A DNA stretch of 13,982 bases from Acidimicrobiaceae bacterium (GTDB lineage: Bacteria; Actinomycetota; Acidimicrobiia; Acidimicrobiales; Acidimicrobiaceae): NCBI GenBank assembly GCA_013044365.1, contig JABEUP010000050.1:1-13982 (forward strand), written 5' to 3'. Below, piece by piece: positions 1-6,430 of the stretch. Position 1 is the first letter of the stretch. Every line of letters starts with the position of its first letter. The position numbers and the translations under genes are program-made. A model generated the notes under the pieces. That model was not told the DNA's origin and did not search any database. It saw nothing but the letters and a program-made list of their open reading frames with translations.

Positions 1-864
1 CGTAAGTGGGGAGAGGTGCTGGTGCCCAAGACCGGATGGGTCCAGTTCAGGCTCACGCGCCCCTGGCCAGAGATCGAAGCCTCAACTTCAGCCAGGGTAA
101 CACTGGATCGTGCCGGCAGATGGCAGGTGAGCTTCACCCAGCCCCAACTCCTGTTCCAACGCAAGCCAACTGTTTTAGTAGTTGGCTTGGATATGGGGAT
201 AGCTGCTTCCGTCACGACTTCTAATGGCGGACACCTCCGAATGCCCAAGTTGCTGAGTCCCGGTGAGGCCCAGCGCAAACGGAGGTTGCAACGCAAGCTC
301 TCCAGGCAGACCAAGGGCTCTAACAGAAGAGCCGGAACGAAACTACAAGTCGCCAAGCTTTCCGCCAGAGAGACAGATCGGCGCAGGGATTGGATCGAAA
401 AGACAACCACCAATCTGGTGCGGGACTACGACCTTATTGCAGTAGAGGATCTGAAAGTCAAGAACATGGTCCAAAGCGCCAAAGGCACTTTGGACAATCC
501 AGGCAGGAATGTACGCCAAAAGGCTGGTTTGAATCGCTCAATTCAGTCTCAGGCCTGGTCCCTATTTAGAAAACGCCTCACCGACAAGGCCGCTAACGCC
601 ACCTCCCCTGTCCTTGTCATTGCAGTAAACCCCAGCTACACATCCCAGACCTGTCGACAGTGTGAAAGTGTCGCAGCCAACAACCGCAAGAGTCAAGCGG
701 TCTTTAGCTGTGTCACCTGTGGCTATGAAGCTAACGCGGACATAAATGCAGCACGCAACATTCTCGCCGCGGGACTCGCGGTCGCAGGACGTGGAGGGAC
801 ACCGCACGCTCATAAGCACAGCGGCCCGAAGAAGCGTCAACTCCCGGAAGGATCAGCGGCATGA
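1..864 (+). CDS. tnpB: RNA-guided nuclease TnpB (IS200/IS605 family), 5' end outside window
   Basis: The reading frame is open back to base 1, with a TnpB-like N-terminal segment (RKWGEVLVPKTGW), so the start lies to the left of the window. Numbering from the internal GTG at 16, the three RuvC-like acidic residues are visible: D59 in VVGLDMGI, E144 in IAVEDLKVKNM and D242 in ANADINAARN. A zinc ribbon (C213-x2-C216 ... C232-x2-C235) lies between the last two. The NPGRNVRQKAGLNRSI stretch is typical of the family. Known TnpB proteins cut DNA guided by an omega RNA made from the element's right end, which helps retain the element at its site. No frameshift or stop is seen and the catalytic set is complete, so the visible part looks functional. 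A tnpA transposase is not in the window. C-terminal basic tail ends at the TGA at 862-864. Confidence 0.93.
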   Translation, partial: RKWGEVLVPKTGWVQFRLTRPWPEIEASTSARVTLDRAGRWQVSFTQPQLLFQRKPTVLVVGLDMGIAASVTTSNGGHLRMPKLLSPGEAQRKRRLQRKLSRQTKGSNRRAGTKLQVAKLSARETDRRRDWIEKTTTNLVRDYDLIAVEDLKVKNMVQSAKGTLDNPGRNVRQKAGLNRSIQSQAWSLFRKRLTDKAANATSPVLVIAVNPSYTSQTCRQCESVAANNRKSQAVFSCVTCGYEANADINAARNILAAGLAVAGRGGTPHAHKHSGPKKRQLPEGSAA

Positions 865-914
865 GTTACTGGCCTTCGGGAATCCCCCGGATTTATCCCT
901 GGGGAGGACGTCAA
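770..914 (+). ncRNA. Candidate omega RNA (reRNA) scaffold, 3' end of tnpB and right end
   Basis: The 3' end is well supported: GAATC at 880-884 begins a stem, 883-890 pairing with 898-905 (TCCCC and GG paired, one C/T mismatch, loop ATTTATC), followed by GAGGACGTCAA to 914. The known ISDra2 omega RNA ends in the same arrangement (GAAUC, stem-loop, GAGG, ending UCAA), with the guide beginning directly after. The 5' boundary given here is only a guess from the usual length of such RNAs, which start inside the tnpB coding sequence. The guide would begin at 915 with AATATCTCCAACGGGT. Confidence 0.55.
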
Positions 915-1011
915 AATATCTCCAACGGGTCATTACCGAAATCCAGAAAGAGGCCCATCCTTTACGGCGCAGAGAAAGCCCCTCCCTAAGACTCAATCTG
1001 TAGGGTATTCA

Positions 1012-1148
1012 CAACCCGTTGCCGGGTTGCGCTCCCTGAGAACCGAACTTGAGAGTCACTAACTCATCCAGCTCAAGTCTTAGAAAGACCCCCACCACAA
1101 AGCCGACTACTCCGCTTTAAAGCGTCGGGTTCGACCCGCCTGCGCAAC
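1012..1148. other. Cluster of inverted repeats, possible structured RNA
   Basis: Several perfect pairings occur in 137 bases. CAACCCG (1012-1018) pairs with CGGGTTG (1023-1029) around a 4-base loop. GTTGCGC (1026-1032) pairs with GCGCAAC (1142-1148), which would close the whole segment. ACTTGAG (1047-1053) pairs with CTCAAGT (1072-1078). CCGAC (1103-1107) pairs with GTCGG (1124-1128), enclosing the CGCT-TTAA-AGCG palindrome. CGGG/CCCG brackets TTCGA (1127-1139). The first two pairings exclude each other. No known RNA family is recognised; the TTCGA segment is not part of a valid tRNA. Confidence 0.25.
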
Positions 1149-1183
1149 TTTCATGGAGTATGACCCGGTTCAATACATTTTTT

Positions 1184-1195
1184 GGGAGGACGTCA
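1184..1195 (+). repeat. Second copy of the IS right-end motif GGGAGGACGTCA
   Basis: These 12 bases are identical to 902-913, the last part of the inferred omega RNA and IS end. In both copies a CCCGG occurs upstream, but here the hairpin is poor (ACCCGG, then a long loop, then TTGGGA) and the end is TCAT, not TCAA. It could be the relic of an older insertion of a related element or chance. Confidence 0.4.
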
Positions 1196-1327
1196 TTTCG
1201 AGCCCCTGCTTAGCCAGAGGAGTAGCGCCGATCTACATTGGCCGGAAAGGTGGAACGGCCGATTTTGCATTTGACGAAACGGCGTTGCTAGTATTGCGCC
1301 ACTAGACGGATCGAACGGGTTTTTGCT

Positions 1328-2092
1328 GTGCCCAAAGGGGGGGGATCAGAATTGCTAGGCCTAAAACTTAACCATCGTTTAGCGACGCTGGTATTCGATC
1401 GTCCTCCGGTGACTGCCATAAATGACACATTTCTAGATCATTTCGATCCAGCTTTGAAAGCTAAACAGCAAGTGAATCCGGCATTGGTTGTGGTCCGGGG
1501 ATGTCGTCAGTTCTCGGCCGGCGGCGATGTAGCGCAGATGGTGGGCGCGCTCGATAATAATGATTTTTCCAGGCGGAACAGTTTCCCTCGTCCTATTCAG
1601 AATTCATATTTGGCCTGGGAGCAGGTGCCGATGCCGACAGTCGCGGCCTTGACCCGCGCGGTCGCCGGACGTGGGCTTGAGTTATCGTTAGCACCAGATC
1701 TGCTCATCGCTTTCTCCGCCTCATATATTGGATCTCCTGAAGTCTGTATTGGATTACTTCCTGCTGGTGGTGGCAGTCAACGGTCGGCAGGACTGATCGG
1801 CAGAGGCACAGATTTACGACAGATCTTACCCGGAGAGATGATTGGTGGAACCGAAGCTCGCGATTTAGGCATAGCCGAGTGGTGCTTGAAGGATGAGGAG
1901 CCGGAGCCTAAGTTAGAAAAGGTCATCACTTTGTTATTAAACTTTGCCGGTCCAGCACAGTTGACAATAAAGCGGTGCATCAATCTTTTTAGTACCAACG
2001 ACGGATACGCAGGTGAATTATTTGAACAGAGGTCGCTCCACGCTTCTGACGAGGCGAAGCGACGATTGAGTGCATTTATTTCTGGAAGGTAG
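1328..2092 (+). CDS. Divergent enoyl-CoA hydratase/isomerase (crotonase superfamily)
   Basis: A 254-residue protein spanning the crotonase fold: an N-terminal RPPVTAIN strand-helix (about 25-32), the oxyanion-hole segment FSAGGDV (62-68) and the active-site region GRGLELSLAPDL (114-125). Both glutamates used by classical hydratases are present by alignment to the rat enzyme: E118 (GLEL) and E138 (SPEV), followed by GLLPAGGGSQR. Hydration of a 2-enoyl-CoA is therefore plausible. Unusual: R115 occupies the glycine position (Gly141 in the rat enzyme) that supplies an oxyanion-hole amide. The start is uncertain. The GTG at 1328 has no visible ribosome site, while an in-frame TTG at 1352 follows the A/G run AAAGGGGGGGGA (1334-1345) at good spacing and would remove an atypical glycine-rich N-terminus. 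The stop lies 4 bases before the next gene, so the two are probably co-translated. Confidence 0.85.
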   Translation: MPKGGGSELLGLKLNHRLATLVFDRPPVTAINDTFLDHFDPALKAKQQVNPALVVVRGCRQFSAGGDVAQMVGALDNNDFSRRNSFPRPIQNSYLAWEQVPMPTVAALTRAVAGRGLELSLAPDLLIAFSASYIGSPEVCIGLLPAGGGSQRSAGLIGRGTDLRQILPGEMIGGTEARDLGIAEWCLKDEEPEPKLEKVITLLLNFAGPAQLTIKRCINLFSTNDGYAGELFEQRSLHASDEAKRRLSAFISGR

Positions 2093-2096
2093 GAAA

Positions 2097-2852
2097 ATGA
2101 ACATTGATCTAACTGGCCATAGGGCAATAATAACTGGTGCTGGTTCAGGGATAGGGCGCCAGGTCGCCTTTATTATGGCTGCATCCGGCGCAGATGTTGC
2201 AGTTGCGGACATTAATCTCGAAGCTGCCGAGGAAACTGTCAAAACTATAAGCCAAAATGGCGGTAAGGCTAAGGCCTTTTTGGTTGATGTTACGAGTAGA
2301 CAAAGCATACAGATTCTTCGTCCGAAGGTAGAATCAGCACTTGGGGTCTGTGACATCCTTGTGAATGGCGCTGGATGGGGTGTAACCATACCTTTCTTAA
2401 ATAATGAGCCTGACTTTATCGACAGGGTTGTTGCTCTCAATCTCATGGGCGAAATCAATATGTGCCACACGTTTCTGCCGCCATTGGTCGAGAAAGGAAT
2501 ACGTGGGTGGGTTGTAAATCTTTCTAGTGATGCAGGAAGGGTCGGAAGCTTAGGGCAAAGCGTATATGCGGCAGCCAAGGGTGGAGTCATTGCCTTCACG
2601 AAGTCTTTAGCTCGAGAAATGGCCCGTCATAATATTAATGTAAACTGCGTTGCTCCTGGCCCAACCGATACTCCACTATTTAGGTCTGAAAGTGAAAAAC
2701 TACAGGCAGCGTTAATTCGTGCAGTTCCGCTTAGACGCCTAGGTGATCCTTCGGAAATTGCCTACGTAGTTACCTTCCTGGCATCAGAGCAAGCGTCATA
2801 TGTTACAGGACAGGTGATCAGCGTAAGTGGTGGCTTGACAATGGCGGGTTGA
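2097..2852 (+). CDS. Short-chain dehydrogenase, BadH-like (2-hydroxycyclohexanecarboxyl-CoA dehydrogenase type)
   Basis: A 251-residue classical SDR that should oxidise a hydroxyacyl-CoA with NAD in the cytoplasm. Visible are the dinucleotide motif TGAGSGIG (13-20), an NGAG strand motif (90-93, normally NNAG), N115, S143/S144 and the catalytic Y157-x3-K161. From memory of the family, the segments DILVNxAGW, SSDAGRVGS, VYAAxKGG, GPTDTPLF and the C-terminal TGQVxSVSGGLTM closely follow Rhodopseudomonas BadH, which acts in cyclohexanecarboxylate/benzoate ring degradation. A general FabG-like role cannot be excluded. The ATG at 2097 is chosen because it follows GGAAGGTAGG and lies 4 bases after the previous stop; an upstream in-frame start inside the preceding gene has no such support. 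It is followed by a 225-base gap in which no gene is seen. Confidence 0.9.
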   Translation: MNIDLTGHRAIITGAGSGIGRQVAFIMAASGADVAVADINLEAAEETVKTISQNGGKAKAFLVDVTSRQSIQILRPKVESALGVCDILVNGAGWGVTIPFLNNEPDFIDRVVALNLMGEINMCHTFLPPLVEKGIRGWVVNLSSDAGRVGSLGQSVYAAAKGGVIAFTKSLAREMARHNINVNCVAPGPTDTPLFRSESEKLQAALIRAVPLRRLGDPSEIAYVVTFLASEQASYVTGQVISVSGGLTMAG

Positions 2853-3077
2853 AACGTTGGTACGTTGACCGGACCTAATGTCTCAGCAAGTTCGGAATCC
2901 CCAACTTACCAGTTTGTACATAGCGATATCCAACCTGGATGTACGTGCGATGAGAGTCTATAAAGGTACTTCTGGGATACAGCGCACGTTATCGGTCAAT
3001 CGTCGTTTCGAACAGGCCAGAACAAGAATCAGAATTGAAAGTCAGCAACGTGTTAGACGATTAGGAGGTATTTTGAA

Positions 3078-3905
3078 ATGGCTGTGCTAAGAGGAACCAT
3101 TCCGTTTACGAATAAATCCGAGCATTTCAACCTGGAGATAAAAGATCAAATTGCAAAGATTACCCTTAATCGCCCCGAGAAGTTGAACGCCCTTACTATC
3201 CAAAGTTACGCAGACCTTCGTGATTTCCTGAATGAATTGCCACTTAGGGAAGATGTCAGGGTGGTCATAATACGAGGAGAAGGAAGAGCGTTTTCTTCTG
3301 GGGGTGACGTCAACGAAATCATGAGCGAGCTGCTCAAAATGCGACCCGATGAACTTTTAGACTTTACAAGAATGACGGGTAGTGTAGTGAAGGCCATGAG
3401 AGAGTGTCCGCTACCGATAATCGCAGAAATCCAAGGTATCGCTGCCGGCGCTGGTTCTGTAATTGCTTTGGCATCAGACTTCAGAATACTTTCGCGTTCC
3501 GCAAAGTTTGCATTTTTATTCACTAAAGTCGGGTTAGCTGGTGCTGATATGGGTTCGGCCTATTTACTTCCGCGAATCGTTGGTTTGGGACGTGCGACAC
3601 AACTTTTGATGTTGGGCGACACAATTGATGCTGAGACAGCTGACAAGTACGGACTGGTCTCCCAACTGGTTGAAGATAATCAGTTGGAAGAGACGGTGAA
3701 CGTCCTGGCTAAGAGGCTCGCCACCGGCCCATTCTTTGCTTACGCCCAGACCAAGTCACTCTTGTCCCGAGAGCTCGATATGTCTCTATCTGGTGCTTTG
3801 GAGTTGGAAGCGGTGACACAGGCGCTCTTGATGAATAGTGAGGATTTTGCGGAATTTCATGCTTCCTTCAATGCAAAGCGTCCGGCGGACTGGAAAGGAC
3901 GCTGA
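3078..3905 (+). CDS. Enoyl-CoA hydratase/isomerase family protein, ADMG subtype lacking both classical glutamates
   Basis: A 275-residue crotonase. N-terminal LNRPEKLNAL (30-39) and the oxyanion segment FSSGGDVNEI (72-81) are typical. At the two glutamate positions of classical hydratases it has V128 (GAGSVIALASDF) and F149-region residues (FLFTKVGL). Instead it carries D157 in VGLAGADMGSAYLLPR, similar to the GLAADVG aspartate of dienoyl-CoA isomerases. Isomerase, hydrolase or ring-related activity is therefore more likely than simple hydration. The ATG at 3078 is preceded by a strong AGGAGG (3063-3068). It probably belongs to the same transcription unit as the BadH-like gene upstream, though separated by 225 bases. 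The substrate is unknown. Confidence 0.9.
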   Translation: MAVLRGTIPFTNKSEHFNLEIKDQIAKITLNRPEKLNALTIQSYADLRDFLNELPLREDVRVVIIRGEGRAFSSGGDVNEIMSELLKMRPDELLDFTRMTGSVVKAMRECPLPIIAEIQGIAAGAGSVIALASDFRILSRSAKFAFLFTKVGLAGADMGSAYLLPRIVGLGRATQLLMLGDTIDAETADKYGLVSQLVEDNQLEETVNVLAKRLATGPFFAYAQTKSLLSRELDMSLSGALELEAVTQALLMNSEDFAEFHASFNAKRPADWKGR

Positions 3906-4071
3906 TCCGCCCGAGAACCCTGAAGGAACTTTGCCCTGTTGCCAACAAGGATTCATTGAGAATCGCACCGCCAGCCCGCCACCAGGATCACACCGCTCGG
4001 CTATCGTGGAGCAACTTGTGGGACTATCGTAATTGATTATTAATGTGATGCCTAAACGTTAAGTTCTAAAA

Positions 4072-4101
4072 TTGACTGTCCACTAAATCTATGACTAAAC
4101 T
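4072..4101 (+). promoter_or_regulatory. Candidate promoter for the MFS transporter
   Basis: TTGACT (4072-4077) and TAAACT (4096-4101) are separated by 18 bases, matching the sigma-70 style consensus at five and four of six positions. It lies in the 336-base gap before the transporter, about 140 bases from its start codon, and abuts the CRP-like palindrome. Nothing else in this gap looks like a gene. Confidence 0.3.
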
Positions 4102-4116
4102 GTGACAAATGTCACC
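4101..4116. promoter_or_regulatory. CRP/FNR-family-like operator
   Basis: TGTGACAAATGTCACC contains the perfect inverted repeat GTGACA-AA-TGTCAC and matches the CRP-type pattern TGTGA-N6-TCACA in nine of ten fixed positions. It directly overlaps and follows the candidate -10 box, a position where a bound regulator would be expected to repress the transporter gene. The regulator is not encoded in the window; an actinobacterial GlxR-like protein is one possibility. Confidence 0.45.
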
Positions 4117-4241
4117 TACGGTGGGAGGGACGGGGGGATTAGTCCAACATCAATGCCTGGCTACACCATCTATCGACAGTGAAGATTCTTGGATGTGGTC
4201 GTAAACGTAACACAATTGAGTAACTTAGCAAGGGGGATCAA

Positions 4242-5693
4242 GTGAGCACCCAGGTGCACTCTGAAGAAACTGGAGAAATTGAAGCACGTAATCTATTAGC
4301 GAGGCTGGACAGACTCAATGCCTGGCCTCTACCCTACATCTATCTCATCATTCTTGGGGTAGGCTTCTTGTTTACATTTTTCGATATATTCGATATAAAT
4401 GTATCTTTTATTCAAACGTGTGCAGCTTTAAAACCAGGCTGTACCCCAGAGACTGCGCTGTCATCACTATCACTGCCGGTTTTTCTTAACCTTGCAGGAT
4501 ATGTGGTAGGAGCACTGATACTTACTCCGATGTCTGATCGCATTGGTCGACGAAATATGCTGCTGATAACCATGGTCATAACGGGGTTAGGATCCCTTTA
4601 TACTGCCCTCACACCCGACTACGCCAACTTTATTGCAGCGAGAATCGTAACCGGAATTGGTATTGGCGCAGACATGGCTGTTATAAATACGTATATTGGT
4701 GAAACTGCTCCGGTAAAGGCCCGTGCGCGTTTCACTTCAATGGTCTTCGTCATGTCTGCAGTTGGTGCTTTTGTCGCAATTTGGCTTGCCCTTATCCTAA
4801 CGACTCCTTCGTCACCGTGGCCTACCGGACTTCCATTTGCTATGGCAAGCAAGACTTTTGGCAACGGCTGGAGATATGTTTATGGGATAGGTGCATTGCT
4901 AGCAGTGTTCGGAGTACTTCTCAGAATTGAACTTCCAGAATCTCCAAGGTGGCTTATTGGTCAAAACAAGATTGACCGGGCAAGGACCATTGTCGAACGG
5001 ATGGAGGCAGTAGTACTAAAGAGAAGTGGGCCACTTGGCCCCTTACCGGACGTTGTACCTCTAGAAGATAAGCAAAAAGATACGAACCCGTATGCGGAGA
5101 TATTCAGAAACCCGCGATATGTGCGCAGATTTTTCGTTCTTGTTCTGGTGTGGATCGTCTCCTACGTAACTGTATATGCTTTTGGTGCTGGTTTTACATC
5201 TATACTCACCACCATTCACTATCCACCTCCAGAAGCAGGAGTGATTGTTGCAGTTGGAGTAATCGGGTTTATTATCGGTACAATCATAACCTCACTTTGG
5301 GGTGACTCGATTGAGCGAAAGTATTGGCTTCCGATCTCTGCGGCTATCACCTTGGTTGGCGGGATTCTCGTAGCTGAGGCGGGGACTCACATTATTATGA
5401 GCTTTATAGGATCTGGCGTTGTGTTTGTTGGGTTCAATATGTGGGTATCTCCGACATACGCATTGTCCGCCGAATCCTTTCCGAGTAGAGCACGAACAAC
5501 TGGTTTCGGGTTAGTAGACGGATGTGGCCACATCGGTGGTGGAATCGGGCTTCTAGTTATAGCTCCGTTGGCACCTAAAATGTCATCCTTATCCGCATTA
5601 CTTTTCATTTGCGGATTCCTAATTGTTGGTGCATTGCTAGTACAGTTAGCTCCCGCAACGAGAGGTAGAGACCTCGAAGAAGTGTCGCCATAG
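4242..5693 (+). CDS. MFS transporter (sugar-porter/metabolite:H+ symporter type)
   Basis: A 483-residue membrane protein with about twelve hydrophobic segments, the usual size for the superfamily. The first helix carries an acidic FDIFDIN stretch (47-53). The loop 2-3 signature is PMSDRIGRRNMLL (96-108) and the partly matching second-half copy is LWGDSIERKYWL (352-363). PESPRWLIG (232-240) and FPSRARTTGFG (413-423) are typical of sugar- and aromatic-acid-type porters. It probably takes up the organic acid degraded by the neighbouring enzymes; this is inferred from context only. The GTG start at 4242 follows AAGGGGG at suitable spacing. A 336-base upstream gap with a candidate promoter and CRP-like operator suggests separate control from the upstream crotonase. 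A strong hairpin lies 71 bases after the stop. Confidence 0.92.
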   Translation: MSTQVHSEETGEIEARNLLARLDRLNAWPLPYIYLIILGVGFLFTFFDIFDINVSFIQTCAALKPGCTPETALSSLSLPVFLNLAGYVVGALILTPMSDRIGRRNMLLITMVITGLGSLYTALTPDYANFIAARIVTGIGIGADMAVINTYIGETAPVKARARFTSMVFVMSAVGAFVAIWLALILTTPSSPWPTGLPFAMASKTFGNGWRYVYGIGALLAVFGVLLRIELPESPRWLIGQNKIDRARTIVERMEAVVLKRSGPLGPLPDVVPLEDKQKDTNPYAEIFRNPRYVRRFFVLVLVWIVSYVTVYAFGAGFTSILTTIHYPPPEAGVIVAVGVIGFIIGTIITSLWGDSIERKYWLPISAAITLVGGILVAEAGTHIIMSFIGSGVVFVGFNMWVSPTYALSAESFPSRARTTGFGLVDGCGHIGGGIGLLVIAPLAPKMSSLSALLFICGFLIVGALLVQLAPATRGRDLEEVSP

Positions 5694-5764
5694 ATATATG
5701 GGCTTCAACAATCATGAGAGTATTAACGGACTCTTGGCTGGCTCTAGAGATTCAAACTCAACCA

Positions 5765-5795
5765 AGGCGGGACAGTTCTTTGAACTGTCCCGCCT
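5765..5795. terminator. Perfect 14-bp hairpin, probable (bidirectional) terminator
   Basis: AGGCGGGACAGTTC (5765-5778) is perfectly complementary to GAACTGTCCCGCCT (5782-5795) around a TTT loop. It lies downstream of the transporter and between two convergent gene sets, where a terminator is expected. No proper T-run follows on either strand (CTCTATGTTG to the right, TTGGTTGAGTTT on the opposite strand), so termination may be weak or factor-assisted. A role as an attenuating mRNA 3' stem is an alternative. Confidence 0.6.
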
Positions 5796-6430
5796 CTCTA
5801 TGTTGTACAAATTGCCGATGCAGTCGGCCATCGCTACAGAGAATGCGACAGGTGGTCCAGGATTTTCTGCGGAGTTCCGTGAAAGGTTGACACATACCGG
5901 GGTGACCGGCTTCGCGGATAAACGCTAGATGGCCTTTGCCGATGCGCTGTGGGTAGTTTGCAACTCTGCCCCGGGGCTTCGCTAACAATAACCCGCGTGG
6001 TGTCATCGGTGTCCCGGCGCCTTCGCCTTGTTCGCCTCCTCGCAAATAGCCTCCTAAATCCGTAAACCCGATCTTAAGGGTCTCACATTAGACTGACCCT
6101 CCTCTAAGAAAATGGACGCCGACTATCCGAGTGATGAACTCGGGTGAGACAATGGCGGTATGGACAAAACCAGAATAAAGTTCTGCAGTTCGTCAACCTG
6201 TTCTGCCGCCCCTTCCGGCAGCTGAAGTCCAACTTGCTCCCAGGGAACTGCGTGCACGCTTGCAACGCCAAGAACTTTATCAGAGACTTCTTCGAACCTG
6301 GGAGACTCCAAACGGCCTATTTAAACCTTGGTTCAAAATGGATGACTGACATACCAGAGGAAATCTCTAACTTCCCAGGTCTCCCTGTCTTGATTACCAC
6401 CTGACCGAGCGCATTTTGCCTGAGTTCGTA
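5796..6430. other. Convergent intergenic region without recognisable genes
   Basis: Open frames on both strands are short and none shows a known family, a good ribosome site or consistent coding character. A minus-strand frame (6311-6123, TTG start, ending just after a PPLSHPSSSLG-like tail) has protein-like composition and could be the remnant of a C-terminal domain, but I cannot assign it. Near 6094 a TGACCCTCC ... AATGGAC segment resembles the tip of an IS3-family element. No second end was found. No terminator for the minus-strand operon was recognised here. Confidence 0.5.

Larger units (their letters stand above)
1..914 (+). mobile_element. Right part of an IS200/IS605 (IS1341-like) element
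   Basis: The element contains the tnpB gene and ends about 50 bases after its stop codon at a hairpin followed by GAGGACGTCAA. This matches the usual right end of this family, where a terminal hairpin and a TCAA-type cleavage site mark the boundary. Such elements have no terminal inverted repeats and make no target duplication. The left end, with its TTGAT- or TTAC-like target site, lies outside the window, so its size and whether tnpA is present cannot be said. The right boundary at 914 is inferred from the motif, not from an empty-site comparison. Confidence 0.7.
915..1327. other. Non-coding interval between the IS right end and the catabolic genes
   Basis: No convincing protein-coding gene is seen on either strand. 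The interval holds a perfect 7-bp hairpin (1012-1029), further complementary segments between 1026 and 1148, a 12-bp palindrome CGCTTTAAAGCG (1113-1124), and at 1184-1195 a copy of the GGGAGGACGTCA motif of the IS end. A weak promoter-like pair (TTGACG at 1271, TATTGC at 1292, 15-base spacing) precedes the first catabolic gene but is too poor to call. Confidence 0.6.

Noticed and set aside
746..1003. An 85-codon plus-strand frame overlapping the tnpB end.
   Set aside because: It is out of frame with tnpB, overlaps its zinc-ribbon coding region and the omega RNA, and shows no family.
1026..1148. Integron attC site (7-base complementary ends GTTGCGC/GCGCAAC, about 120 bases apart).
   Set aside because: The order of the core sites is reversed relative to attC and GTTGCGC does not fit GTTRRRY; no integrase or cassette array is nearby.
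1120..1150. tRNA-like T-arm (GGGTTCGACCC) followed by a possible acceptor strand.
   Set aside because: With TTC in the T-loop position the T-stem does not pair, no D- or anticodon arm fits, and the only matching 5' acceptor strand is 116 bases upstream.
1271..1297. Promoter-like TTGACG/TATTGC before the first catabolic gene.
   Set aside because: The 15-base spacing and poor -10 match make it too weak to call.
2878..3090. A 70-codon frame between the BadH-like gene and the next crotonase.
   Set aside because: No ribosome site or recognisable domain; it runs into the true start of the crotonase at 3078.
5758..6045. A 95-codon minus-strand frame rich in Arg and Gly.
   Set aside because: It includes the terminator hairpin, has no known motif and no convincing start signal.
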